Source of the DNA: Prevotella sp. | GTDB lineage: Bacteria > Bacteroidota > Bacteroidia > Bacteroidales > Bacteroidaceae | Reading direction: 5' to 3' | DNA length: 60,192 bases | Assembly (NCBI GenBank): GCA_024697645.1 | Contig: JAILFH010000052.1 | Span: 1 to 60,192, forward strand | Shown: one piece after another, positions 43,674-52,614 of the stretch | How the letters are laid out: the number at the start of each line of letters is the position of its first letter | Position numbering within the stretch: the first letter of the stretch is position 1 | The notes under the pieces: generated by a model | Databases searched by the model: none | Told to the model about the DNA's origin: nothing | What the model saw: only the letters and a program-made list of their open reading frames with translations | Translations under genes and position numbers: made by a program

Positions 43674-43937
43674 AAAGCATGCCTTTAGACTGTAGAGAGC
43701 ATGCCTTTCTACCATAGAGAGCACGTCTTTATACCTATATAAAGCAATGCTTTCTAAGGTCAAAAGGACATCTTTCTATGGTCAAAAGCATTGCTCTGTA
43801 GGGTCGGGAGGATTGCTTTAGTTTGTCTTGAGCATTGCTTTTCATAGAGAAGGGGATTGCCTTACATAGAGATGAGCATTGCTTTAGTTAGAGAAGGGCA
43901 TTTCCTTAGTTCGTGATGGGTATTGCTTTGGTTTGTT
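43674..43937. repeat. 22-bp tandem repeat array B (12 units)
   Basis: Unit starts at 43674, 43696, 43718, 43740, 43762, 43784, 43806, 43828, 43850, 43872, 43894 and 43916, all 22 bp apart; a thirteenth (43938) is barely recognisable. The recurring core is AGCATTGCTTTCTA or AGCATGCCTTTCTA. It begins 9 nt after the DUF6055 gene stop. Confidence 0.92.
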
Positions 43938-44075
43938 TGGGAGACTGCTAAAGTTCTTCAGGATGGCCGCTTTGCTCGCTCAAAGTGAAGTTGCACCAAG
44001 ATAAGGCGATAAACTACGCATGAAGAAATAACTTTCCTTGCTATCAGTTTCGGGAGTTTCCTCAATGCAATAAGA

Positions 44076-44109
44076 AATCCGCAGTTCTGAAAAACAGACT
44101 CTGCGGATT
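44076..44109 (-). terminator. Terminator of the outer-membrane barrel gene
   Basis: AATCCGCAG (44076-44084) pairs with CTGCGGATT (44101-44109), with inner TCTG/CAGA pairing. On the minus strand TTCTTATTG follows; on the plus strand ATTCTTTTATG, so it may act in both directions. Confidence 0.65.
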
Positions 44110-44199
44110 ATTCTTTTATGTTTCCCTTATTTAGTGGAAACTAATTGCACATTATCTTCTTTTATTATCTGGTCATTTACCCGTTCGCGATTCCTTCTT

Positions 44200-46719
44200 T
44201 TAGAAATCGTCGCCCATTCCTCCAGGACCGCGCATTTCGTTATCATCCTGATTCTCATTACGTTCTTCGCCGGGTTTCTTGTCAACGCGCATATTTCCGA
44301 AATTATAGGTCAGCGTGAAGTTGACGGTACGCGAACGGCGACGATTCAACTGATGACGCAGGAACGTATCGCTTTCGGTAATGTTCTCCCAACGGCGAGA
44401 GTCGAGTACGTCGCGACACGAAATGGTCAGCATGAGTTTCTTGTTGAGGAAATGCTTGCGCAGACCGAAATCGAGTCCGTAGGCAGGCTTGCGGTAACCC
44501 TGCGTGATGACGCGACGAGAACGATAGTTACCCGTGAGTTGAATGGAGAGGTCGTAGGGCAGAATGATGGAAGCAATCATGCGCGCGTTCCACGTAAACC
44601 TCGACTGCTCTTCGCCCGTAACGGTCTGTCCGTCAATCAGATAGGAGAAGGCATTCAGTTTGTAATAATAGGCGTTGGCTGAAGTGGTGAGGTCGAGGAA
44701 ACTGAAGAGTTTGTTCTTTACCGTCAGTTCAACACCGCTCGAGAGGCTCTTGGCTACATTCTCGCTGGTGGTGTAGAAGAGGCCGTCGGTGGGATTCTGC
44801 CAACTGATTCGCTGCATCACGTCGCTCGTTGGGCGGTAGTAAGCCGAAATCATCATCGAATGCTCGGTCCAAGTCTTCAGGTAGTTCAGTGAGAACGCGT
44901 TAGAGTATTCAGGCGTCAGTTCGGGATTACCAAACGAGACTGTCGTTGCGTCACGCGTGTCCTTGAACGAATTGAGTTGACCTCCCCAGGGGCGACGCAG
45001 ACGACGGGTGTAGTTCAGTTGCAATTGGTCGTTGTCGGTAATCTGATAAGAGAGGAAGACCGATGGGAATAGTTGCAGATAGTCTTTCTTGAAGGGTTCG
45101 GGCTTGTTCGCCTCTGTGGGCTCATATTCCTGCTCCCAAGTGTAACTCTCGGTATTCACCTTCCAGTATTCGCCTCTCAGACCGCCCATCACGCCGAACT
45201 TTCCGAACTTCATCGTTGCTGTCGCATAGAGCGCGTGAACGTCCATATCGTAGATGAATCGGTTGAAATAGAGTTTGTCCTCCTGTGCGTTGTGACCGTC
45301 CCAGTTCTCGTTGTCGATGAATGACTCCTGTGGCGTGTTCTCATGCGAGAATCGTCCCTGATAGCCTGCCTCCAGTTTCAGAGCCTCCGAGATGGTGTTC
45401 TCGTAGTCGAGTTTCATTTCCCACGAGCGGTTGTTCATGTGCATGGGGCGACTCTGATAGTTGTATTCGGTCTCGCTGCCGTTCATGTACTGCGTGCTGT
45501 CCTGATAGTAATTATCGTTGTCAGACTTCCAACGATGATAGTCGAGGACGAAGTCAAGGAAATGGCGATCGTTGAATGAATGACGATAGTTGAACTCGCC
45601 ATAGAGCATGTTCATGTCGCCTCTCGAACGAGTTGAACGAGTCATAATGCGGTCGTCGGTGCAATCCAGCATGTCGACTCCCGACTGCAGACTTCCGTAG
45701 TGATAAGGCGTTAGTCCGCTGTCATTGCGTCCGCCCTTCATGAACATTCCCGAAACGGAGAAATCGTCTTTCTTTGTGGCGTGAAGGGTAACACCTGCGC
45801 GGCTGAAGAGGTTGTTGCCGCGATTAGAGTTCTCACCGCGATACCACTGATACTCATTGGTCTGCTTCATCGTCTGCTCGCTCTCGCTCTTGCCCTTGCT
45901 CTCGCGGTGGCGATAGCCGATATTGGCGTAAGCGTCCCAGCGGGGCGAGTTGTAGTTGATGTTGAAACTGGTATTGGCGCCTCCACGCGTGTTGGCACCA
46001 GCCTGAACTGACCCATAGTAGCCCGGTTTCAGGTCTTTCTTCAGTACAATGTTGATGATGCCCGCAGAGCCCTCAGCCGAGAACTTTGCCGATGGGTTGT
46101 CGATGACTTCAATGCGGTCGATGCTCTCTGCCGGCAACTGCTGAAGAATCTGAGCGCGATTGTCGGAGGTGAGTCCGCTGGCCTTACCGTTAATCCACAC
46201 TTCTACGCTCGAATTGCCGCGTAAGGACACGTTGCCGTCGTTGTCGACTTCTACGCTCGGAATGTTCTCCAGTGCTTCAGATGCCGACTGACCTGCGTTC
46301 GAAACTAACTGGCTGACGTCGAACGACTTGCGGTCGACCTCGAGTTTCATGGAAGATTTCTGTCCTGTGACCTTCACCTCACTCAATTGGCGAGCGTCTT
46401 CCGTCATGTAGAGTGTGCCAAACGTGTGAGAGCGGTTGCTTTCACTTATCTGGAAATTGCGCGAAATTGGCTTATAGCCAACAAAAGTGAGTTGCAGAGT
46501 GTATTTTCCATAGGGAATGTTTTCGATTCGGAAAGCGCCTTCGGTGTCGCTGACAACACCACTCAGCAGAACATCACTGCCCTGCTTCATCACTTTCACT
46601 GCTACGAATCCCAATGGTTCGCCGCTCTGTTTGTCTAGAATTGTACCCTTAATGAGTCCTTGTGCTGGTGCTGTTGCCGTGTGAATAAGTAGCAGCACGA
46701 AAAAAAGTAACCGGTTCAT
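44200..46719 (-). CDS. TonB-dependent receptor-like outer-membrane barrel
   Basis: An 839-residue outer-membrane protein. Signal peptide (LLFFVLLLIHTATAPAQG), carboxypeptidase-regulatory-like domain (IKGTILDKQSGEPLGFVAV), plug (ASEALENIPSVEVDNDGNVS, VWINGKASGLTSDNRAQIL, NPSAKFSAEGSAGIINIVLK), and a large barrel of the kind in the outer membrane beta-barrel family (LNYTRRLRRPWGGQLNSF, GNPELTPEYSNAFSLNYLKT). It lacks a SusD partner and has no ALNEVVVTG-type TonB box. After the last strand (NFTLTYNFGN) about 28 hydrophilic residues extend the C-terminus. Substrate unknown. Confidence 0.9.
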   Translation of the reverse strand: MNRLLFFVLLLIHTATAPAQGLIKGTILDKQSGEPLGFVAVKVMKQGSDVLLSGVVSDTEGAFRIENIPYGKYTLQLTFVGYKPISRNFQISESNRSHTFGTLYMTEDARQLSEVKVTGQKSSMKLEVDRKSFDVSQLVSNAGQSASEALENIPSVEVDNDGNVSLRGNSSVEVWINGKASGLTSDNRAQILQQLPAESIDRIEVIDNPSAKFSAEGSAGIINIVLKKDLKPGYYGSVQAGANTRGGANTSFNINYNSPRWDAYANIGYRHRESKGKSESEQTMKQTNEYQWYRGENSNRGNNLFSRAGVTLHATKKDDFSVSGMFMKGGRNDSGLTPYHYGSLQSGVDMLDCTDDRIMTRSTRSRGDMNMLYGEFNYRHSFNDRHFLDFVLDYHRWKSDNDNYYQDSTQYMNGSETEYNYQSRPMHMNNRSWEMKLDYENTISEALKLEAGYQGRFSHENTPQESFIDNENWDGHNAQEDKLYFNRFIYDMDVHALYATATMKFGKFGVMGGLRGEYWKVNTESYTWEQEYEPTEANKPEPFKKDYLQLFPSVFLSYQITDNDQLQLNYTRRLRRPWGGQLNSFKDTRDATTVSFGNPELTPEYSNAFSLNYLKTWTEHSMMISAYYRPTSDVMQRISWQNPTDGLFYTTSENVAKSLSSGVELTVKNKLFSFLDLTTSANAYYYKLNAFSYLIDGQTVTGEEQSRFTWNARMIASIILPYDLSIQLTGNYRSRRVITQGYRKPAYGLDFGLRKHFLNKKLMLTISCRDVLDSRRWENITESDTFLRHQLNRRRSRTVNFTLTYNFGNMRVDKKPGEERNENQDDNEMRGPGGMGDDF

Positions 46720-46948
46720 GTTGATTATTTGACGCCCAATAATAAGAAAGGTTTAATGGGCGCGTGAGAAAAAAGCGGAAGAAGGAATTTTTCCCTTTAC
46801 TCCTTTGCGGAGAAAGAATCGTATAAGGATAAAGGCAAAAGGCAGTTGAGGAAAAAGGGAAAATCGGCGAATCAATGTGCCAGTATTGATTTTTCCAGAT
46901 TAGGTGAAATGGTCGTTTTCTTCAAAAATCGTCGGTTTCATCGGGACT

Positions 46949-48211
46949 CTACAGCCTATTGTTGGCTATATCGGAAGCAATTCGGTCGAGGGTAGGGGCA
47001 GCGTGGCGGAAGAACTGACGATAGCCGTCGCAGAGATAATTGTGGCCAGAATTCCCATAGCAGTCGGTTGCGAATCGGTTTCGAGGACATTCCCCATGAC
47101 AGGCAAAGCACCACTGGCATTCGCGGCACTGCTGAGTGAGTCCCTCCATCTTCTGACGAGCGAACTGGAGGTGCTGGGGCGAATGGATGATGTCGAGCAA
47201 AGACGAAGTACGAATATTTCCGAGTTCATAGCCCGGAAGGGCGAAATGGTCGCAGGCGTAGACTGTTCCATCGGCCTCAATAATTGCGCCGTTCATGCAG
47301 TTGCGACCCATTGCGCAGAGCCCTGGGGAAACGTGTAGCCAGTTGGCAAGAATGGCCTCAAACAACTGCACAAACAACCGGCCAATATCGCGAGAAGCCC
47401 AAAGGTCGAATACCCCGCAGAGGAACTCTCCCCATTCCTCGGGTTTGACGGATTCAGGCGTGATGATACCGTCGTCAGTGCGTTCTACGACTGGCGTGAA
47501 TTGCAGAAACTCACAGCCGATATTACGGAAGAATTCGTAGAATAGGCGTGGGTGAGTGACGTTTGCGTGATTGACTGTTGCGAGCGCATTCCACTCGACT
47601 CCTTGCCGGATGAGACATTCGAGCCCTTTCATCACTGATGCGAACGACGGGTGTCCCGTTTTGTTTCTTCGATAGGCATCATGAAGATGCTGCGGTCCGT
47701 CGATGGAAATGCCCACGAGAAACTGATTCTCAGCAAAGAAGCGAGCCCAATCGTCGTTGAGCAACGTGCCGTTCGTCTGAATGCTATTGTGGATGATTCG
47801 GCCTTCAGCATATTGGCGTTGCAAACGGAGCGCCTCCTCGTAGAACTTGATTCCGCTAAGGAGCGGTTCGCCCCCGTGCCAGATGAACGTCACTTCGGGA
47901 GCCGTCTGTGACTGAATGTATTGCTGAACGTACTGTTCTAAAGGGAATTTAAGAGGAGAGTGGGGAGAGGAGAGAGGAGAGAGATTGGCAGAAGGCTGAG
48001 AGTCCTTGCTTTGTGCTTGAGTCTGATTTTGAGTTTTGAGTTCCGAATTTTGCGATTGTTCAGAATGAATTTCTCCCACATTTCCCTTTTGCCCACGACG
48101 TCGTGCAGCCTCGAGATAGTAGCAATAGGTACAGGCGAGGTTGCATTGCGAACCGATGGGTTTGGCCATCAGGCTGAAAGGTTGGGCAAAGGGAGTCGCA
48201 GTTTTCTGCAT
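46949..48211 (-). CDS. Anaerobic sulfatase-maturating enzyme (radical SAM)
   Basis: A 420-residue iron-sulfur enzyme that converts the active-site Ser or Cys of sulfatases into formylglycine. The radical-SAM cluster motif CNLACTYC is at residues 23-30; IWHGGEPLL, ISIDGPQHLHDAYR and the cysteine-rich SPASM end (CAMGRNCMNG, YACDHFALPGYELGN, CRECQWCFACHGECPRNRF) identify the family. Residues 37-88 are an in-frame low-complexity insertion (Gln/Ser/Thr- then Ser/Pro-rich) whose DNA looks like intergenic simple repeat; family members are normally about 370 residues. The serine-type sulfatase encoded just upstream is its obvious substrate. Confidence 0.92.
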   Translation of the reverse strand: MQKTATPFAQPFSLMAKPIGSQCNLACTYCYYLEAARRRGQKGNVGEIHSEQSQNSELKTQNQTQAQSKDSQPSANLSPLSSPHSPLKFPLEQYVQQYIQSQTAPEVTFIWHGGEPLLSGIKFYEEALRLQRQYAEGRIIHNSIQTNGTLLNDDWARFFAENQFLVGISIDGPQHLHDAYRRNKTGHPSFASVMKGLECLIRQGVEWNALATVNHANVTHPRLFYEFFRNIGCEFLQFTPVVERTDDGIITPESVKPEEWGEFLCGVFDLWASRDIGRLFVQLFEAILANWLHVSPGLCAMGRNCMNGAIIEADGTVYACDHFALPGYELGNIRTSSLLDIIHSPQHLQFARQKMEGLTQQCRECQWCFACHGECPRNRFATDCYGNSGHNYLCDGYRQFFRHAAPTLDRIASDIANNRL

Positions 48212-48424
48212 GTTGAATGGTTTGGTATTGATGAATTTCCTCTATTTGAATGGTTGAGTATTATTGTTATTTCGCTGACTTGATAGTCGAAGAGTTTTTC
48301 TGTCGCCTGAATATTCGGATATTTTTCGCTTGCGAAAGGTCTAAGACTAGCACCCAGAATAGTTGAAGCCTTTTGTTTCTTCTACCACAAGCAAATGTTG
48401 ATGGGAAATCTTTTCTGCAGCGCT

Positions 48425-50083
48425 TTATTCCTCGGGTTCCTGCACGTTGAGGTCGCGACGATATTTGCGGAGTTGACGGAGGAGTTTTCGAGTGATGCGC
48501 TCTGTTCCTGGTTTGCCATAGATGTTGTTGAGTTCGTGCGGATCGTTCTGCAGGTCGTAGAGTTCGTAGTAGTCAACATCGGGCGCGTCAGAAATGTAGC
48601 CCGAGTTCACCATTCCCTTAAAACTATTGTACTCGCGCGTCCCAGGCTGTTGCTGATAGCGGTTTTCCTGCTGCGCCCGCGGTCCGCCTTGCCCATAGAA
48701 GTGAATGAGTTTGTAGCGCTCGTCACGCACTCCGTCATGCTTACGTACCATGTGCCAAGTGGGGTAGTCGTAGTAGTGATAATAAAGCGTTTTGCGCGTC
48801 TTTGCCTTCGGATTCTTGAACAACTTGCGAAGCGAAATGCCCGTCATCTCCTTCGGCTTCTTGACATTCGCAAAATCGAGGAATGTTGGCGCATAGTCGA
48901 TGTTCTGCACCATTTTGTTGCAGACTGTTCCCGCAGCAATTTCTCGCGGATAGCGCATTACGAGCGGCGTGCGCAGACTCTCTTCATACATGAAGCGCTT
49001 ATCGAACCAACCGTGCTCACCGAGATAGAAACCCTGATCAGACGCATAGACGACGATGGTGTTCTCTGCCAACCCGTGCTCGTCGAGATATTGGAGCAAT
49101 CGGCCCACGTTCTCGTCGACGGAATGAATGACCGATAGATAGTCGCGCAGATAGGTCTGATATTTCCATTTCACGAGTGCGCGCCCCGTGAGACTGTCGT
49201 GCTGGAATTGCTCATAGCGGTCTCCAAAATATTTCTCGTAGGCCTTACGTTGCTCGTCGTTGAGGCGTCCGTATTCGGCAATGGTTCTGCCAAAGCGGAC
49301 ATCGGGTCGTCCTACAGAGTCAACCTTCAGGTCCAAAGCGAGTTCCATATCCTTGTCGATCTCCATCTTTTGCGAGTGGGCGGCCAGACCGCGCGTGCTG
49401 TAGTCGTCCCACATCGTCTCGGGAATCGGGAATTCCGTGTTGTCGTAAATGCCCAGATAGCGAGTGTCGGGGAACCAACTGCGATGAGGCGCCTTATGGT
49501 GGACGAGCATACAGAACGGCTTCGACGGGTCGCGATGATTGAGGAAGTCAATGGCGTGATCGGTGATGAGGTCAGTGGCGTAGCCTTCTTCGCGAACGTA
49601 CTTGCCATTGGAGTTCTCGCTCTTGAACTCAGGATTCCAGTAGGAACCTTGGTCGAAGAGGACATGATAGGTGTCGAATCCCTTCGGTTCGCATAGCAGA
49701 TGCCATTTGCCAATCATACAGGTCTGATAGCCCGCCTCCTGCAGTAGTTCGGAGAAGAACGTACGCGTGGAATCGATTCCCTCGAGCAGCATCTGCTGAC
49801 CGTTCTGATGACTGTAGAGACCCGTGATGAGACAGGCGCGGGAAGGAGCCGACAGCGAGTTTTCGACAAACGACAGGTCGAAGCGAACACCCTCTCGGGC
49901 AATGCGGTCGATGTTGGGAGTGGGTGCCAACTGCCCAATCGCGTGACCATAGGCAGAGACAGCCTGATAGGCGTGGTCGTCGCTCATGATATAAATGATG
50001 TTTGGGCGAGCATCGGGCGAGGGAGCCTGTGCCGCTGCGTTTGTGGCGGCTAATGCTACGAGGGGGAGGATTTTGTTCGGCAT
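48425..50083 (-). CDS. Secreted sulfatase, serine type
   Basis: A 552-residue exported type-I sulfatase. Signal peptide ends near NAAAQA. NIIYIMSDDHAYQAVSAYG supplies metal-binding Asp residues; the modification motif is SAPSRACLITG with Ser78 to become formylglycine (S-x-P-S-R rather than C-x-P-x-R); CMIGKWHL, VHHKAPHRSW and VVYASDQGFYLGEHGWFDKRF complete the active site. It probably removes sulfate from a host or plant glycan. The maturase gene follows after 213 nt on the same strand. Confidence 0.93.
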   Translation of the reverse strand: MPNKILPLVALAATNAAAQAPSPDARPNIIYIMSDDHAYQAVSAYGHAIGQLAPTPNIDRIAREGVRFDLSFVENSLSAPSRACLITGLYSHQNGQQMLLEGIDSTRTFFSELLQEAGYQTCMIGKWHLLCEPKGFDTYHVLFDQGSYWNPEFKSENSNGKYVREEGYATDLITDHAIDFLNHRDPSKPFCMLVHHKAPHRSWFPDTRYLGIYDNTEFPIPETMWDDYSTRGLAAHSQKMEIDKDMELALDLKVDSVGRPDVRFGRTIAEYGRLNDEQRKAYEKYFGDRYEQFQHDSLTGRALVKWKYQTYLRDYLSVIHSVDENVGRLLQYLDEHGLAENTIVVYASDQGFYLGEHGWFDKRFMYEESLRTPLVMRYPREIAAGTVCNKMVQNIDYAPTFLDFANVKKPKEMTGISLRKLFKNPKAKTRKTLYYHYYDYPTWHMVRKHDGVRDERYKLIHFYGQGGPRAQQENRYQQQPGTREYNSFKGMVNSGYISDAPDVDYYELYDLQNDPHELNNIYGKPGTERITRKLLRQLRKYRRDLNVQEPEE

Positions 50084-50133
50084 ATTCAGAAGTTTTTGTT
50101 TTCGTGTAACGTGATGTCGGTTCTTGTCGGGAA

Positions 50134-51108
50134 TTAGAAACTGACGTATGGCTTCAGTCGCTCAATGACTTCAGGCGGGAACTCAGGCAATAGCCGCAGG
50201 TCGTCGAGGCTTTTCAGCGGTCCCTTCAGTCGTCGGTAGTCAGTAATGGCACGTGCCTGATAGAAATTCAGGTAGGGATGCTGACGCAGTTTCGAGAGTG
50301 AGAGTTCATTGACGTTGAGCCGATGGATGCTGGCAGGGTCGACGTGGAAGTAGGAAACGGCTTCTTCGGGAAAGCCTTCTATCTCCAATAGTTGATTAGG
50401 GTTTGCATAACCGCCAAGACGCTTGCCGTAGTTCACAATCTGGCGAGCATAGTAGGAACCAATGCCAGGAACAGTCTTCAGGGCTGTCGTGTCCGACTGA
50501 TTCAGCGTGACAAACTCCCCAGGATGCAGTTTCTTAGGGTAGCCGACTTTGGCAAGATTGGCTGTCTGAGGGCTTTCCGCGCCTGAGGTCTGCTGTTGGC
50601 CTGCAGCCGTTGCCGTTTGAGACTGACTACCTGCCGCTCTCTCGGGATAAGAGGAGTAGCCGTTATTGCCCTTCACCAATTCCGAAGCAGGTCGGTAGTC
50701 GCTGCTGATGCGTATGTAGGGCTCTAGTTCCCGATATTGCTTTTGCGTAAGCCCATAGAGACGGGCGAAATCGCTGGGTTGCCTGTAGATTCCCCCGCGT
50801 GCCCGATATTTATAGATGTTGCGCACTTGCCAAGGTTGCAGCCCTAATCGAAGAAACTGAGTGCTGTCGGCCGTGTTGGGATCGAAGGGAAATTGCTCAG
50901 GTTTCGTTTCAGCCACAGCGTAGAATTCGGTCGTTTTCGCTTTGTCAGCAGCGACAGAATCACTGTCGGACGCGAATGCGGTGATGTCGTCAGTGGAATC
51001 GTCGCCCAGCACAAAGAACAATCCCATACACACCAAGGCTATAGCCAATAGCACCAAGATCGCAGAGCGGTCGCTTTTTCTGATATAAAAGAATTCTTTG
51101 ATGTGCAT
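50134..51108 (-). CDS. Helix-hairpin-helix protein with membrane anchor (ComEA-like)
   Basis: A 324-residue protein. One N-terminal membrane helix (AILVLLAIALVCMGLFFVLG) is followed by a variable acidic/Gln-rich linker and several helix-hairpin-helix units: LGLQPWQVRNIYKYRARGG, VPGIGSYYARQIVNYGKRLG and LNFYQARAITDYRRLKGPL. Such units bind DNA backbone, and periplasmic ComEA-type proteins take up DNA, so DNA binding at the inner-membrane outer face is a reasonable guess. The Met at 51108 is preferred because the longer frame runs into the promoter. The sulfatase gene follows after 50 nt. Confidence 0.85.
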   Translation of the reverse strand: MHIKEFFYIRKSDRSAILVLLAIALVCMGLFFVLGDDSTDDITAFASDSDSVAADKAKTTEFYAVAETKPEQFPFDPNTADSTQFLRLGLQPWQVRNIYKYRARGGIYRQPSDFARLYGLTQKQYRELEPYIRISSDYRPASELVKGNNGYSSYPERAAGSQSQTATAAGQQQTSGAESPQTANLAKVGYPKKLHPGEFVTLNQSDTTALKTVPGIGSYYARQIVNYGKRLGGYANPNQLLEIEGFPEEAVSYFHVDPASIHRLNVNELSLSKLRQHPYLNFYQARAITDYRRLKGPLKSLDDLRLLPEFPPEVIERLKPYVSF

Positions 51109-51142
51109 GGTGTTCAAAAGGTTTGGTAGGCATACGATGATG

Positions 51143-51150
51143 CAAATATA
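51143..51150 (-). promoter_or_regulatory. -7 element of the helix-hairpin-helix gene
   Basis: TATATTTG on the minus strand, giving a leader of about 28 nt before 51108. Confidence 0.5.
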
Positions 51151-51220
51151 CAACTTTTTCCCGAAACCGATGCAATGATTTCAGGAAAATGGTGAAAAAA
51201 GTTTGGTTCTAGGAAGAAGT

Positions 51221-52594
51221 TTAGATGATGTTCAGTTGATGGAGGAAAATCGCCAGAATGCAGAGCGGGCAGACGAACCGAATCAGGAACAAATAGCCGC
51301 CAAACAGAATCGAGCGAGTGGTAGGATTGCGCCAGATGGTGCCCCAGTTGGTGAATTCGTCGCAGGTGATTTTCTTCGGCACATACCAGCCAATGAGCAG
51401 ACAGGTGAGGAAGGCGCCGAGTGGCAGCAGAATCTGTGCCGTCAGGTAATCGCAGAAGTTGAGGAACGGCATCCCGAACAGTTGAATGCTCTCGACGGCT
51501 CCCATCGAAAGCGAGCAGAAAACGCCGATGATGCAGCAGACAATCGTCTCTATCCAAGCGCCCTGCTGACGCGTGATGTGGAGTTCCTCATAGAAGAACG
51601 CAGTGCCGATCTCATGCATCGAGATGGTGCTGGTGAGTGCCGCGAGCGAGAGCAACGCGTAGAACACAATGCCGATGACATAGCCCAGAACGGGCATTGA
51701 CGCAAACGCCTGCTGGAAGACGTTGGGCAACGTGATGAAGATGAGCGAAGGACCGCTGTCGGGACTCACGCCCACGCTGAATGCAGCGGGGAAAATCATC
51801 AGTCCGGCGAGAATGGCGATTCCTGAGTCGAGTAGGGCAATCTGCACCGCCGAGCCCAGCAGATTGGTCTGTCGGCTGAAGTAACTTGCGTAGGTGCAGA
51901 GACAGGCAGTTCCCAATGAGAGTGAGAAGAACGCCTGCCCCAGTGCTTCGAGCAGAACGCTGCCGCTGACTTTCGAGAAGTCGGGCTTCAGCAGAAACTC
52001 TACCCCCTGCCACGCTCCAGGCAGCATGCATGAGGCCACTACGAGCACCAGCAGAAGCAGAATCAGCACGGGCATGAGCAACTTCGAGGCGCGCTCAATG
52101 CCGTTTCTGACGCCGTTGCTCACTACGAAATGGGTGATGAGAATGAAGCCGATAGTCCACAGCACAGGTTTGACGGCATCCGACGAGAAGGTCTTGAAAT
52201 AGGTCGCCACATATTCAGCATCGCCGTTCAGACTTCCCGTGAAGGCAGCCATCAGATATTGCAGACACCAGCCCGCAATCACGGCGTAGAATCCCAGGAT
52301 AATCATCGAGGTGATGATGCCCATCACGCCGATGATGCGGCTCTTTCGCATCAGTTGTCCGTAGGCGCGGGCAGCATTGCTCGACCCGTGACGACCCACG
52401 ATGAACTCGCTCACCATTCCGGGAATGCCGAGAATGATGACACAGGCGAAATAAATCAGGATGAAGGCCGCACCGCCGTTCTGTCCCGTCATATAGGGGA
52501 AGCGCCAGATGTTGCCAAGTCCCACTGCAGAGCCTGCCGTTGCCAGCACGACTCCGATTCGTGATGCAAATAGTCCGCGATTATTACTATCCAT
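51221..52594 (-). CDS. Sodium-dependent NSS family transporter, second of two
   Basis: A 457-residue inner-membrane sodium symporter of the LeuT/SNF group, probably importing an amino acid or amine. The signature GSAVGLGNIWRFPYMTGQNG in helix 1 carries the substrate and sodium contacts; SVGVSPDSGPSLIFITLPNVF and TSTISMHEIGTAFFYEEL are also typical. About eleven helices. It is 20 nt downstream of a closely similar gene, so the pair is a tandem duplication. Confidence 0.93.
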   Translation of the reverse strand: MDSNNRGLFASRIGVVLATAGSAVGLGNIWRFPYMTGQNGGAAFILIYFACVIILGIPGMVSEFIVGRHGSSNAARAYGQLMRKSRIIGVMGIITSMIILGFYAVIAGWCLQYLMAAFTGSLNGDAEYVATYFKTFSSDAVKPVLWTIGFILITHFVVSNGVRNGIERASKLLMPVLILLLLVLVVASCMLPGAWQGVEFLLKPDFSKVSGSVLLEALGQAFFSLSLGTACLCTYASYFSRQTNLLGSAVQIALLDSGIAILAGLMIFPAAFSVGVSPDSGPSLIFITLPNVFQQAFASMPVLGYVIGIVFYALLSLAALTSTISMHEIGTAFFYEELHITRQQGAWIETIVCCIIGVFCSLSMGAVESIQLFGMPFLNFCDYLTAQILLPLGAFLTCLLIGWYVPKKITCDEFTNWGTIWRNPTTRSILFGGYLFLIRFVCPLCILAIFLHQLNII

Positions 52595-52614
52595 ATTGCG
52601 ATTCCTTCAGAGTG

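Larger units (their letters stand above)
43665..44199. other. Intergenic region with a 22-bp repeat array
   Basis: No gene seen. It is filled by array B (43674-43937), a less ordered remainder and the terminator hairpin at 44076-44109. Confidence 0.8.

Noticed and set aside
43674..43937. CRISPR array
   Set aside because: Units are directly adjacent with no unique spacers, sequences vary, and no cas genes are present.
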